From positions 3,076,001 through 3,140,000 of the forward strand of contig JBAJFG010000047.1 in NCBI GenBank assembly GCA_037903475.1: 64,000 bases of DNA, written 5' to 3'. Below, in pieces: positions 1 through 11,249 of this stretch. A model generated the notes under the pieces. The model was given only the letters and a program-made list of their open reading frames with translations. It searched no databases and was not told where the DNA came from. This stretch comes from Ancylostoma caninum (taxonomy: Eukaryota; Nematoda; Chromadorea; Rhabditida; Ancylostomatidae). Each line of letters opens with the position of its first letter. Position 1 is the stretch's first letter. The translations under genes were made by a program, and so were the position numbers.

Positions 1-97
1 TATGTTCGCAACCCGAGAATCTATACATAGTACAAAATATGCACAAAAAAGGGTTTACATTGTCAGTTCCTACAATAAAGTGTAGGTTTCCATGCAG

Positions 98-490
98 TTG
101 GTCTCTGATGAAGTCGGTGGAGCCACTTGGCTCTGACTGAGGAGAGCTACGTTAGATAGTTTACTCACGCTCGTGAAATTACTACTAAACAATCTGAAGC
201 ACCAGCTGATTTGAAACCGCATCTATGATTGTCTCTGCACAACGGCCTTTTGTGTAGTTTGTCCCTTCGGCTAAGAAGAAGAGCATGAGACCTTCCCTCA
301 TCTACATGATCAACTACAAGAATGTGGTGACGGGTACGTTGGTCAGACGTCACGGCTACTCTATTCTGTTGCAGAGTCAAAAACACCTTGATGGAAAATC
401 AATTCACCGTTCGTTCACACCTCTCGGTCGTCATCGAGCACCACAGGCCCACAACGGTGTTGATTATGAGATATTACACCACCCATAATA
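98..490 (+). pseudogene. Decayed Penelope-like element: hammerhead-like motif plus GIY-YIG endonuclease relic
   Basis: Two pieces point to a Penelope-like retroelement (PLE). At 105-111 a CTGATGA hammerhead core is followed by an extended hairpin (GGAGCC and GGCTC arms), but the GAAA box that should follow is degraded. From about 300 the plus strand encodes, across frameshifts, a GDGYVGQTSR segment followed in another frame by HLDGKS...TPLGRHR and HNGVDYEI. These match in order the intact PLE protein at 32284-32811 (GDNYIGESAR, HLDGKR, TPLGAHR, HNGNDFEV), that is the GIY-YIG nuclease domain. The reading frame is broken at least once, so this is a dead copy. Another weak hammerhead-like stretch lies at 1414-1450 (CTGATGG, then CCGAAACGTC with a 5-bp possible helix I) and may be the other end of the same relic. 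Confidence 0.6.
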
Positions 491-499
491 CTCGACCAT

Positions 500-2100
500 G
501 AAAAATAAATCGGAGCACGTAAAGTCTTCGAAGCGTTTGAGATCCACACCAATAATTCAAAAATGAATCTTAGGAACGAGTGTCCACCGTCCAGTGAACA
601 CCTTGCATTGTAACATCTAGCTAGTGATCTAGCTTATGTTCGAAGCCTCACACTGTTACCAAGTCTAAAAATGTTCCGTTGTCACTCCAACACCATCCTG
701 CTGTCGCACAGGACAAAAATCAGATAACCGTCGGCTTCATTGGTGTCGTTTTTTTTGATATTGGTGTACAGCCTGGACATCGACGCATGACTGAGACAGG
801 GTTTGCCTGAGTGCTAATATGAGGTTTATAATGATCTTTTGTGTGGCTCACAATACACATGCATATACACAGAGGTATGAAAAAGCTTCCGGCCTCGACC
901 TCTTCGATCCCTTCTTTCTCAAAATTTTAAACTGCGATCGTGTAGTCTGAAATCCATCTTCAAATCCACCGTGTCAAGTTTCATATTATCAAGCTGACTC
1001 GTTCGAATATAATGGCTCTTTTTTCTAGCCTAATCATGGTGGGTTTCACATGCTTTTCGACAGTGCACCCGTCCGCAGATAAAGTGTTGCGGTTGCTGCC
1101 ACACTGGAACGCGGATTCAAATCATCGAATCACTCCCATAGTCCGTTTCTGGCACCCAGCAACTATTATCTGCCTGTAAATGTGGAACAGCATGTTCGGG
1201 AAATGAGATTTAGGGTGGAAATGAGCCGAAGTTGACTGTTGGAAGATACACTGTACTCTGCCTCATGTGATAAAGAGAGTTCTTTGAAAGTTTTAAAAAA
1301 AATTGGAATTGAGCTGAGAAGAGTGTATTAGTATCCGAGGGAACTATGTTTTACTGCAATCAAAATTTCGTCACCGTAGAGCTGCAGGAAATGGTCTAGA
1401 AAGAGGTATACTTGGCCTCTGATGGAGTCGTTTTGCCGAAACGTCAGGTCACGAACAAACGAGCGCCACCTATCAAATTGGATCGAGCAGAAGCGCATAC
1501 AGCAGATTATCAATAATGACCAGGTTCAAAAAGTCAGAGAACATGGAGACTGCCTACACTAATAATCTGTCTAGAATGACAAAATGGGGTAATGATGGTA
1601 GATAGTCAGCTTCAATTATCGCAATAAGCTGAATGGCATGCGAGTGATACTGGAAAGTGTCGATATCTCCCGGCATATTTTGCAGTCGAAATCTCTCATA
1701 ATATTCTGGAGAAATTCTGATCCAAAACTTATAGAGCACTCCCACAGAATCAAGCAAGATCTGCCATCTCTTTCCTCTACACACCTTAATTTTTTTTTCC
1801 TAACCACACCACTGGGTGATGCGTGAAGTCAATATCCATCCGGGGTTGAAATTTCACCCACTATTTTCTTACTAGATTCATTTCACGAGTGTTGGTATCT
1901 CCAGCTTTTATAACAAAAAAAAAACAGGATTCTAGAGGAACCACAGCTATGGTGCACTTCTTAACGGACAATGTTTTTCCTTCTTCTCACTTTTTCATCT
2001 GCAGATGTATAGAACGGCTATGACCTCCTCGGGAACGTTAACGAATTTTGCTGAGAAGTAACTACAAGGATGTCTACACGAACATAATTTTTGAACTTCA
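500..2100. other. Gene-free stretch, mostly unrecognised
   Basis: No exon chain, transposase or structural RNA could be supported here. Open frames are at most about 76 codons and overlap one another on both strands. The only item noted is the degenerate hammerhead-like sequence at 1414-1450 described with the Penelope-like relic. Confidence 0.5.
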
Positions 2101-2196
2101 TTCTATTTATTATATTCACTGTTGCACTGACATGAGCTTGAAGCAATATTAGTCACGTCAGAAGAGCGCGTATTGCGCAAGGCAGGTAGCAGTGTT

Positions 2197-4051
2197 CTAG
2201 TGGTTTTTCTTGTGTTTTCTTGCCGTCTTTCGATGTTTCCATGGACCCCATCCACCCCATCCATGACCAAATCCATGACCTGGAAACAAGTTTAATAATT
2301 TCATGAAGAGAATTTTGAATCAAGAAAATAAAGCAACCGTTGAACACTCACCAAGTCCGCCGTACTGGAATTACAGTCTCAGTTCCGCCAGAGTTTGGAA
2401 AAATCAATTAGATAGACATAGAGACACACATTTAATGAAAAACATATATTATAACAGCTTAAAAGGAACCATCGAAACTTACGCCATAGTATAAGCCTAC
2501 TCCATGGCCGTGTCCATATCCTGAAGAGGATAAGAATTAGTGGCAGTTGGACCTCTCGTATGCTTCACTATTCTTTTTTTCTTTTTTTTTCTATTCTACT
2601 GGTTTTGAGAAGATTATACAGCGAATCATGGGCTCAGTCCATTAATATCGCCATACTCTGTCGCTAAGGAACACACGTTATAGCGCATGGCTACAAAAAT
2701 TATGGAGCCGATGTGCTTGGAAAGAGATTTTCACAACGACATGCAGTCCCACATGAAGAAACGCTTTTGAGATTTCCCTAGAAATAGAGAATAAGCAGTT
2801 AAGGAGAACAATATACGTGAGAAGCAACCGAATCAGAGCAACTTTTGTTTTTTCATTATCTAGAGAAGTATTCTTGAGAGAAGGCGGAGTTTTCAGTGTT
2901 TGGAGTAGACGGCCGACGCAATCTCACAAATGAGGTGCACTAGGTGAGTGATTTTTGATATGTTAAGAATTGCCACATACATACATTAAACACGAGCTAT
3001 CGGGCTATTTAGGGATATTCCACGTGCACGGTTCGAATCAGAGAAGAACTAAGACCTATAAGTTTATGAGGCCAAATTTTGGCATGGCCGCGGTCAGCCA
3101 CCTTTGGCCTGCCATAATTCAGAAAAAAGTGCTGATTTCAGCAGGAAAACGGCAATATTATTAAAATGCCATTGATAGTCGTGATTATGTGATATCGTAT
3201 CAACAGTATACATCCAGTAATCAGGACGTGTCGGTGGCCGAATCTGGCCGGCCGAAGGCGACTGGCCGCGGCCACACCGGAATTAGGCCCATGGGATTGT
3301 GGGACTCTTCCTCCAATATGCTAGTAATGCAGCGGTTATCTGATCATTATAGTTCAGTCTAATACCAAGCTAGAGCAACTAACCAAATCCATCACCGAAC
3401 CCGCCTTCGAACATTGCGGTCGACCTGAAATTTTGATTTAACAGTGTGATGGATTACTTCATTCATCGTTTGATATACACACCAATACTGTACTAGTTCT
3501 CCATTCCATGTATTTTTCAGTCTATGTATAGCCGATACACATCCTTACTATTAGGTTGTCGGATAACTGTTCGATACTGCTCCAAAATTCTTTCTTGTAT
3601 TCCTCTACTCTAACTCTAACTCATACCCAAGACCCACATTCTATCTGTTCTGCTGACAAGCAACGTGCTGATCAACACTGCCATCTACAACTGTCAATTT
3701 TTGACTCTTGCTGTCATCTATGAAAAGAAGAGTTCATGCTGTCCACCTACACCATCTGCTCAACAGAAAGCACTCTCAACTGGCTTCGACGGCTCCTTGG
3801 CAGCACTTTCTACCAGCAGAATTAAAATTCGCAGTGTTGAGTTCTATAAAATAAGTAGTCATGGAAATTATATTGCTTGTTAAGGATGTAATTCGGCAAA
3901 ATTTTGGAGAAAATGAAGTAGACGAGTAAAAAAAACGGCAAAACGTTAACGCCAAGCCGATATTTTGCGCATCCCTTGAATTGTTTCAAAATTGGACGCA
4001 CCCGAGAGCAAGAGCGAGCAGGACACCCAGAAGAATGTAAAAACGACTCAT
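2197..4051 (-). CDS. GPWK-family small secreted Gly/His/Tyr-rich cationic peptide, copy A
   Basis: Five exons on the minus strand: 4051-4002, 3424-3384, 2520-2483, 2364-2352 and 2279-2197, 225 nt in all, 74 residues plus a TAG stop. All splice sites are GT-AG. Exon 1 encodes the signal peptide MSRFYILLGVLLALALG. Exon 2 gives STAMFEGGFGDGFG, exon 3 YGHGHGVGLYYG, the 13-nt micro-exon 4 YGGLG, and exon 5 HGFGHGWGGWGPWKHRK followed by a basic tail ending KKNH. Intron phases are 2, 1, 0, 1, identical to copies B and D. A TATAAAT box lies 36-42 nt upstream of the ATG. An AATAAA signal sits about 90 nt after the stop on the minus strand (near 2106-2111). The start is fixed by homology and by the short leader. 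Function is unknown. Glycine- and tyrosine-rich secreted peptides of nematodes (the NLP/CNC type) are antimicrobial, but that is only analogy. Intron 1 contains a lone mariner-type end (TTAGGTTGTCGG at 3551). Confidence 0.85.
3070..3275. repeat. GC-rich short inverted repeat (MITE-like) in an intron of copy A
   Basis: Arms at about 3070-3112 and 3231-3275 are imperfect inverted copies: GGCCGCGGTCAGCCACC on the left pairs with the complement of GGCGACTGGCCGCGGCC on the right. The GC-rich arms stand out from the AT-rich intron around them. This looks like a small foldback element inside intron 2 of peptide gene A. No coding potential. Confidence 0.5.
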
Positions 4052-4086
4052 CACTGTAGACGATACTTGCTGCTTCGTAGATCCTC

Positions 4087-4157
4087 ATTTATAGTCTTGA
4101 AATCGCCACCGATTTTCGGTCGACTCTTGAAAAACACACTAGCAAACCTGAAATATT
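4087..4157 (-). promoter_or_regulatory. Promoter of copy A: TATA box and conserved upstream element
   Basis: On the minus strand TATAAAT (4093-4087) precedes the ATG at 4051. About 40 nt further upstream (4157-4125) is the element shared by the whole family: AATATTTCAGGTTTGC, a short spacer, then GTTTTTCAAGAG. The same arrangement occurs upstream of copies B, D, F, G, H, I and J. Confidence 0.7.
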
Positions 4158-4199
4158 AAGTTCAGGAGGGCTTCGCAAAGTGTGACGTTAGTTTAAATT

Positions 4200-5960
4200 G
4201 TGGAGGAAAGACGTTTTTCACCCTCAATTATGGCAACGATGCTGCATTTCAAGAGAACTGCTCCCGATGGTATCAAGGAATTTCGTCTCACACACTTATT
4301 ATGTTTTTAGGGCCGAAACCGTACAGCACATCTCACTCTGAAATCTACAAAATTGTCAATGTACACAGGTGCTGCAGAATAACATAAGTAGCCAGCGAGT
4401 GAATTTCTTGAGCCATTCTCAAGGGGTTTCTTTACTTCTTTTTTACTTGATGGTCAACGTTTAAACATAGATAGGATCAAAAGTAGCTCCACGATCGAAT
4501 ATTCCCCGACTCTTTGCTAATTGATAGATTTATGTCTATTCATTCTTGTAAAGCGACAATCGCAAGAATGAAATCCAAGTATTGGGCATCACTTTTCGTA
4601 GGACTACGGCACACTGTTCCGTGGCATTAGCTGCTTATCTCTGTCCTCGCTATACATGCTTCTCCTTGGTTATTGCGATTCTTCCATCCATTTCCTCACA
4701 GAGTACCCTGCGGCCGTGGTCTTTATGTGGTGGGAGCCGAGAACGGTGTAGGGCACGCTCCGAACGCACAAGAACGTCATTGCTTTCTCGTGGATTCCGA
4801 TCGGCTTACTTTCGGCAATGGCGATATTGTGGGAGCCTGAAGAAATGCAATGTCTTACAATAGCAATAGCTTACCCGTGAAACGTCTCGTCCTGTAACGC
4901 GAATTATTCACCCAGTAGGAACCCAAAAACAAAAACGGAACATAACTAGGCGAGACATAGACAACTAATAGAGTGTAACAAGCTGCCTGTGTGCGACGAT
5001 CTTGGGCTTTGATGGCAAAATCGTGGCTACTATTTTACTGACAATTCCTCTCCGTTTTTATTTCAATTGCGATGAGTTGTTCAAAAAAAAGATAGCTCTC
5101 TAACTTTTCTCTTGCACAGCGCTGTGGTATGTGCGAAATACATATTCTTTGCGCTGGGGTGGATAAAGATTTCCCCAAGAGACAAAGGTAGAAACTTTGC
5201 TGTTATATCACGTAAGGTGGACAAGCAAATAAGCAGATAAGCTGAGGGATGAAAGAGTATATGTTCTATCCTCTGCCGCTGATTTCCAGAAACAATACGC
5301 AGGCGAAGTAGGGTACGAATTGGAACAGTCGAATCCGCACATTTGCCCAATCACATTATAAGCCTTGAGAATGATCCAGTAATGCACTCCATACCACTCC
5401 TTTTCGGGACTCACGAACCTGCGAGTGCAAAATTTGCGTCAAATGTCGCACGTGATTATAGTGCTGAATCTATTTCAAGGTTTCACATTATTTTGTAAAA
5501 TTGCTGAAAAATGTCTGCACACATATTCTAAATGGAAGAATGTTCTTATCGACAATGAAACGCACGATTCAAACAGCATTTCATGATAGTATTTTGCCAA
5601 ATCGGGATTCCAAAAGAATCACCATGTTTGCGCAAGAGAATCAAACTCAAGCAAAACACTCTGTATGCATGTCAAAAACCAAGTAATGAATCGTATAAAG
5701 TAATGTCTCTCAACATGTACAAAACCCATCTCTATGAGGCACTCCTTCCGATCCACGCAGGCCCTTCACCGTGCTTGTGCCAGCTAGTGATGATCGACCT
5801 TATCCGAAAACGGCTTTGAACATACTCCATAGGACAGCCAAACGTTTGTCCTGGTTAATCGCTTTCATCTTTTTAGACTCTGAGAGAGGTAAACGCGCTA
5901 AAACATTAGCCCCCAATTCATAAGCTAACAACCTTGTGTACAGCTCTACCACAATAACGA
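4200..5960. other. Gene-free stretch, nothing recognised
   Basis: I see no supportable exon chain, RNA gene or transposon terminus. The longest open frames (about 90 codons, around 4582-4863 and 5081-5350) have no recognisable motif, no homologue elsewhere in the window and no promoter context. Confidence 0.5.
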
Positions 5961-5983
5961 ACTATGCAGTTTGAAAGAAACTA

Positions 5984-6148
5984 CAGTCCTTGTCAAAAAG
6001 ATGGATTGCGCTTGCAGTTTCATAGCGTTGCGGCCGCAGAATCGCGACGGGACCCTTTCACCTGAAGCATGCTCTCTCCGCACCCTTCATTCAGGTCCCT
6101 TCGCACTTCTGCAAACACGGAATCAGTCTATCCTTTTGACAAGGACTG
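5984..6148. mobile_element. 165-bp MITE with CAGTCCTTGTC terminal inverted repeats
   Basis: The element begins CAGTCCTTGTCAAAAAGA and ends with the inverse, TCCTTTTGACAAGGACTG, flanked on both sides by TA, the target typical of Tc1/mariner-like insertion. The same terminus (CAGTCCTTGTCGAAAAG), with the same continuation GGATTGCGC, bounds the 1.9 kb element at 16183-18074, so the two belong to one family. The core (GCGGCCGCAGAATCGCGACG) is too short to code. Confidence 0.8.
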
Positions 6149-6323
6149 TACTTTACAGTACATCGATGCTCTACTAGCTTGTGTGAGTCACCTACTGACA
6201 ACCTAGCAAAGCTGCTATCTGAGCTTCTCAATTTTTGGGCTGGGCTGTTCACCAGTATTAGCAGATTTGAGGTATCGCTATGAAACGAAGACTGGCACCA
6301 ATTCTGAGGGGCACACACCAATT

Positions 6324-6404
6324 ACAAGAGAGATTTCAAACCCTCTAGTTGGCTTTCCACGTCACAGGTGGAAAAGCAACTAGAGGGTTTAAAATCTCTC
6401 TTGT
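6324..6404. repeat. Near-perfect 81-nt hairpin
   Basis: A 37-nt left arm (6324-6360, starting ACAAGAGAGATTTC) pairs with the right arm (6368-6404, ending AATCTCTCTTGT) with only about two mismatches around a 7-nt loop GTCACAG. It could be a tiny foldback element or a stem able to feed the small-RNA machinery; sequence alone cannot decide. It does not repeat elsewhere in the window. Confidence 0.7.
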
Positions 6405-7263
6405 ATTGTCTTTATTCAGACGAATGCTGCACAATGTGCCCAACTCATTTAGAGATGGGCATATGATTCAATATATTCAACCAGTGGTTTCCTCACATCA
6501 ACTAACTCACCTCTGGGTTGAGCTATCCAGATGACATTTGAATGTGTACTGAAGCAGTGCGGCTGCTTCCTAACAACAACTTATCTGGACCAAAACTCGA
6601 TCCTAGTGGCTCTATGAAGCCTAAGCATCGACTTTCGCGGCTTTCTTCGATTTCGTCCAGTATCTTCACTACCACCTTCGCAGGAAAATGAAGAGTTGAT
6701 ACAGATTAGGCACATAATTGGACATTTTTTTTTTCATTTCAGATGTCATCGCTGCACTCTGATGCTCGAAACGACGACGAACTTCTTTGTTGCATCTTCA
6801 GAGTACTGGAAGCGTTACAGCTCCTGTTTTAATGCGGAATCATCGCAAGGATCGTCAAGTAATGAATTATCACCGAATGACCCAGTACTCCTGCACACAC
6901 CCAGTACTTTCGCCCTCTTCAAGAGCTACCAGTGGCAAAATTTCGAAAAGTAAGCCAGCTGAGAGTAAGTCATTCTTATAATAATTCCAAAACAGCCGTA
7001 ATATGTCAAAAATTGGCCAGTTTGAACTCATATTTGAACAGAGTCGATCCCGAGATTTCGTCATGCGTGTGTTTCTAGCGGGCTTCAGCTGGCCCACACA
7101 GAAACAATGTCTCTCATTGGAATACGAAATTACTGAAAAATTGTAAGGATGTTGACACAAGGATTTTTTGTTAGACTTTATTTCAGATTACTACACTGAC
7201 ACTCTTGCACTAACATCAGCGACGTCAGAAAAGCTTGTGTTGCATTGGAGGGGCGGCGATCTT

Positions 7264-8456
7264 CTAGCTGGTTTTCTTGTGTTTGCGTGCCGCCTTTCGA
7301 TTTTTCCATGGACCCCATCCACCCCATCCTCCCCATCCGCCAAATCCACAACATCCATGACCAAATCCATGACCAAGTCCATGACCAAATCCATGACCTG
7401 CAAACAACTATCATGATTTAATGGTGGGAACCATCAACGGAGGGAACAGAACAATTGGTTAATACTCACCAAATCCATAGTGACCAAGCTGGAAGTAGGA
7501 CGACAGATCCATCATTTTTGGAAAAAGATAAAATTAGAAACGCGTGAAGCTGTTTTATAATTGAAAAGCTGTGTGAATTTATTCCTCACAAGCAGTTTCA
7601 AAGCACGTCTTAGTAACAGTGCAATTTTCATATAACTTTGGGAAAACGTGATGCTACCGCTGATGTGGACTGCCAAAACTTACGCCGTAATATACGGGAA
7701 CCGCCGCAACTATACCATATCCATGTCCTAAAATGGTTTCCAGTCAGCAGTGAACGGTCTTTGTCGTATTTTGCTATTTCCCAAGTGAGGGTGCGAACCA
7801 GTGCGAATCAAATCGTTTTTTGCTGAGTCAAAAATAGTCAATCGCTGGAGCGTGGGCTAATTGAACGCCGTGCATCGAAACAGCAATCACCCTTACTTTG
7901 AAAAATCTCCGCTTTGCTGGTAGTTCGTTCTTTCATAAAAACAGTTCCTTTCTAATTACAACAAAAAACATCTAAAACTAATACGGCAACAAATCAGCTG
8001 GTAGAATAGACATGCAGGCAGATGTGGACTTTTTGAATTTCGGCATCATATTAGTGCTCATCTAACTGAAAAGGCCCACGTGACGAGAATTCCAGCCTAA
8101 TTAAATCCAATACATGTTGAATTTGTGCAACTAACCAAAGCCACCATAACCGAATCCTCCACCGTACATTGCGTTTGTCCTGGAATTTCACCTTTACACT
8201 GTGATGGAATTACAGTCACTACTAATTCAAACTTCTTCTATAACTTAACAGGTGTTTATACGTCATGATTTTTGTTTAGCTGCATCATGAGATAAAAATT
8301 CTATAACTTCTCTTACATATGCAGCAATGTTTCTGAAGAAAACAAGCAAATTACTATTTCTGATTACACATTGTGATTTTGGGGGCAGGGGCTAAGTAGA
8401 ACATACCCGAGAGCAAGAGAAAGAAGGACAAACAGGAGAATGTAGAAACGACTCAT
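7264..8456 (-). CDS. GPWK-family small secreted peptide, copy B, with expanded GHGFGHGL repeats
   Basis: Five minus-strand exons: 8456-8407, 8179-8136, 7727-7684, 7488-7470 and 7397-7264, 291 nt, 96 residues plus TAG. Exon 1 encodes MSRFYILLFVLLSLALG. Exon 2 gives TNAMYGGGFGYGGFG. Exon 3 differs from A and D, carrying HGYGIVAAVPVYYG, which links this subfamily to G, H, J and K. Exon 4 is 19 nt (LGHYGFG). Exon 5 is expanded: HGFG, HGLG and HGFG repeats, then GHGCCGFGG, two WGG units, then WGPWKNRK and a basic tail ending KKTS. The adjacent Cys-Cys pair is unique among the copies. Phases 2-1-0-1 are kept and all splice sites are GT-AG. AATAAA follows the stop by about 75 nt. TATAAAT lies 36 nt upstream of the ATG. 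No premature stop, so probably functional. The repeat in exon 5 also opens long frames in other registers (repeated MDLVMD), which are artefacts. Confidence 0.85.
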
Positions 8457-8491
8457 CACTGTGGACGATGTTTGATGCAATGTAGCTCCTC

Positions 8492-8565
8492 ATTTATACT
8501 CCCAAAAGCACTTCCAATTTACGCTTCAGTTCTGGAAAAAAACACTTCAAGCCAACCTAAAATTG
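8492..8565 (-). promoter_or_regulatory. Promoter of copy B: TATA box and conserved upstream element
   Basis: TATAAAT (minus, 8498-8492) lies upstream of the ATG at 8456. The upstream element (8565-8531) reads CAATTTTAGGTTGGC, then AAGTGTTTTTTTCCAGA, a slightly diverged form of the family element. Confidence 0.6.
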
Positions 8566-8599
8566 TTGGTTCAAGAAGGCTTCATTGAGTGTGACGCTA

Positions 8600-9300
8600 A
8601 TTTGAGTCGTGGAGAAGGCGAATTTGAAAGAGCATACCTGGAGAAGGTATATTTCGTAAGCGCATTCTATGGAACCACTCATGATGCTGCCATATAAGCA
8701 AAAACTCAAAACCGAATCATTTTGCGATTGTCATGAATGCGACACAAAGAATCACGACTTATCTGCGGAGAAATTTGAATCACCATACCGAAAGTGGCTG
8801 TTTCGCACGTCTTCCGTTGACGACGCGCCAGCTTACCCATTCCTAGGATGGTGGTAATTTGGCCGAAATTGCCATCTTCATCTGAGGTGTAAGTCCCAAT
8901 TAAGTGCCAATTAATTGCCAGTCATAACTTTTAGAAATATGCTGTTCTTGATGTGGTATAACCAGTAATCAAGCTTGGATTGAAAATTGGCACCTAAGCT
9001 CTAGCGAATGTCGAGCTTTCATCGACATCTCGAGCCCGAGATCGCATGACGCTGACCTATCGCTGAGCCCGAGCTCGTCAATAATTGATCAGCATGCGTG
9101 AAAGAGTGCGTAATAAAGCGAGACAAAGACACTTTGTGGAATCGACAGCAAAATGTACCCCTAGGTGCTGCCGATTTCGCTGACGATTTCGCCGGAAGTA
9201 CCGCGATCCGAGCGCACACATCCTTCATTCACGAAGAGGTTCAGGAAATGCAAAGAACATAATTACTCACACTACATTCTTGGCGGGAAGTCATTAATCG
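8600..9300. other. Gene-free stretch, nothing recognised
   Basis: The interval between copies B and C has no supportable gene. A motif at about 8813-8835 (TTGACGACGCGCCAGCTTAC) resembles one near 18526-18545, so part of it is probably a dispersed repeat. Confidence 0.4.
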
Positions 9301-9311
9301 CACACAAATGG

Positions 9312-9380
9312 TTGGCAGTGGCATAGTGGTCAGGTGGCTTGTTCATCGTGGAATTGGTCGATGGTTCAATTCCGCTGTAA
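9312..9380 (+). repeat. tRNA-like relic (A and B box)
   Basis: TGGCATAGTGGTC (9319-9331) fits a Pol III A box and TGGTTCAATTCC (9362-9373) a B box, 31 nt apart. The arms do not give a convincing cloverleaf, so this is a decayed tRNA or tRNA-derived SINE head rather than a working gene. Confidence 0.35.
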
Positions 9381-9809
9381 TTTCAGAGCTGTGGAAACGA
9401 TTTTTCACGTGCTTTCTGCACCGAAAGCGGCTTCAATCACTCCAATTTCCAACTATCGAGTTCAACTATCAAGCTGAAGGATTCTTCACCACTGATGGGT
9501 TAAAAGTGCTTGGTGTGTTCGCGAAGGCTAGAAATGGTTTGTAGTGGGGGTGTGGTGGAGAGGCTTGATCGCAGTGAGGTCGGACGGTGGATTAAGACCT
9601 CGTCGGGGCGAGCATTTTGCAAGTGGTTTTTCCGATGCTTCTACACAGGCACTACGTAGCAATTGCCTCATCTATCTTATCTCAAACTAACAGCAGTGAA
9701 TCAGTCAGCAATGTGCACAGTTCGATGCTTGGATCCTCAAACAATTTCTTCACTTTTGGCTTTTCATAATACTGCTAACTGGAGAGTCTAGTGTGGAGCA
9801 AATAGGGTG

Positions 9810-11157
9810 TTCTACATTCTTCTGACTCTTGCTCTCGGGTATGTTCGATTTGAAGAGAATTTAAGTGCAGCGCAAAACACTTCCACATCTCATTTGCACT
9901 TCATTTTGTCGTAGAGGGTCTGCACTTCATAGTTTATTACTAATCAACCAAGACTTTAGCCTCAGTTCCTCCACTACTAAAGCGCGAAGCAGACCTCTCA
10001 ACGAGGATCAATCTGATTCTTATTCAGTATGCGCGACATCTACTCGTCGAGCTTTTTCGTCCTCCCATTCTTACTGAAAGGAGGGTTGGTCTGACAACAA
10101 TTACCGTCGAGATTCTGCGAAACCAAACATGCTGTCTCGAATGGTGCTCTTCGATGATTGCATCAGTTGGGGGTCTCAAACCCCGGGAGGGCCTATGTGA
10201 CATTCCTTATTTTCGAAGCAATACACACCATGCTGAAAAAACCCGTAGATAGCTTCGCGATGTGCATTTGCTCACACTTCCTCAGGCAAAACTATGGTGG
10301 TATTTCGAGCGGTTTCTGCTGCGATGCCGCCGAGTTTTAGCTCGCTGAATTGAGTCTGGCAAAAAATTATTTTGGAGTATTTCGTTCCAGATCTAAAAAT
10401 TCGCCGAAAACGTGAATTCCAGAAAATATTTGAAAAAGCCATAAAATTCGCTATAAACCATATAAAACTTCTCATAGAGGTTATAAGAAATACTGGAAGT
10501 TTCCTGCACCAAAGATGAAGCAACGAAAAACGAGCATTACTTTCCAACCTATTATTTTTGCACCAACCTAATACCTAATAACTACTGAGAAAGGACTGTT
10601 TGTCGTGCGTGAAGGTCTGGGACTGCTTGTCCTCGTTGAAATTCAACTCGATGATTTCGAATCCATCAATTGCATAATTTTTATTGGGCACAACTAGCAT
10701 AACGATATTGGCTGGTCGAGCCTCTCGTCTCCTAAATAATGCCCTGCACACCAACGAAATAAAAAAAAAACAATGAATCAACAAGAAAGAAAGGAACTTC
10801 AAGCGTAGCCGATTTTCAACCTTTTCAGGATACGGGGATGGTCATGGAGTGGGCCTATACTATGGCGTAAGTTTCGGTCTTTCCTTTAGACTAGTTAAAA
10901 TATGTGTTTTCTACTGATGTGTACCATTATGTCTTCGTAATTTTTTTCAATTACCGCGTTGCTAAGACTCTTCTTCCAGTACGGCGGACTTGGTGAGTGT
11001 TCAACGGTTCTTTTTTCGCTTTATTTATCTTCCATTATGTTGTAATTGTTGTAATATGTATTCCTTTTCAGGTCATGGATCCGATAATGGATGGGGTGGA
11101 TGAGGTCCATGGAAACATCGAAAAGCTGCGTGATAACACAAGGAAAATCACTGGAAA
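9810..11157 (+). pseudogene. GPWK-family copy C, dead duplicate
   Basis: Homologous pieces lie in order on the plus strand: a shortened signal exon at 9810-9838 (FYILLTLALG with donor GTATG) that lacks the ATG; exon 3 at 10829-10866 (YGDGHGVGLYYG); the 13-nt micro-exon at 10980-10992 (YGGLG); and exon 5 from 11072. Exon 2 was not found between 9.84 and 10.83 kb. In exon 5 the second Trp codon of the GGWG motif is a TGA stop (11101-11103), another TGA replaces an Arg codon further on, and the normal stop codon is lost. AATAAA remains at about 11238. Introns around exons 3-5 match those of D and E, so C, D and E are tandem duplicates. Clearly non-functional. Confidence 0.85.
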
Positions 11158-11249
11158 ATCGCTACCTTTGTTATGGTATACGTCCTCTTCTGATGTGGCT
11201 GACATTGCTGCGAGCTTATGTCAGCGCAGCCACCTAGAATAAAGTTCAA

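Noticed and set aside
3551..3575. Lone TTAGGTTGTCGGATAACT as a mariner insertion
   Set aside because: A similar single end also occurs near 14108, but no partner terminus or transposase lies beside either, so no element boundary can be given.
4127..4157. Conserved TTTCAGGTTT upstream of peptide genes read as a splice or trans-splice acceptor
   Set aside because: It lies upstream of the TATA box in every copy, so it would not be in the transcript; a promoter element fits better.
4582..4863. 93-codon plus-strand frame and its minus-strand counterpart
   Set aside because: Composition is Ser/Arg-rich with no motif, no neighbour exons and no promoter; not distinguishable from chance.
7191..7414. 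Open frames with repeated MDLVMD / WSWTWSW residues
   Set aside because: They are other-frame readings of the HGFG-repeat exon of peptide copy B; the supported frame is the one joined by splice sites and homology to A and D.
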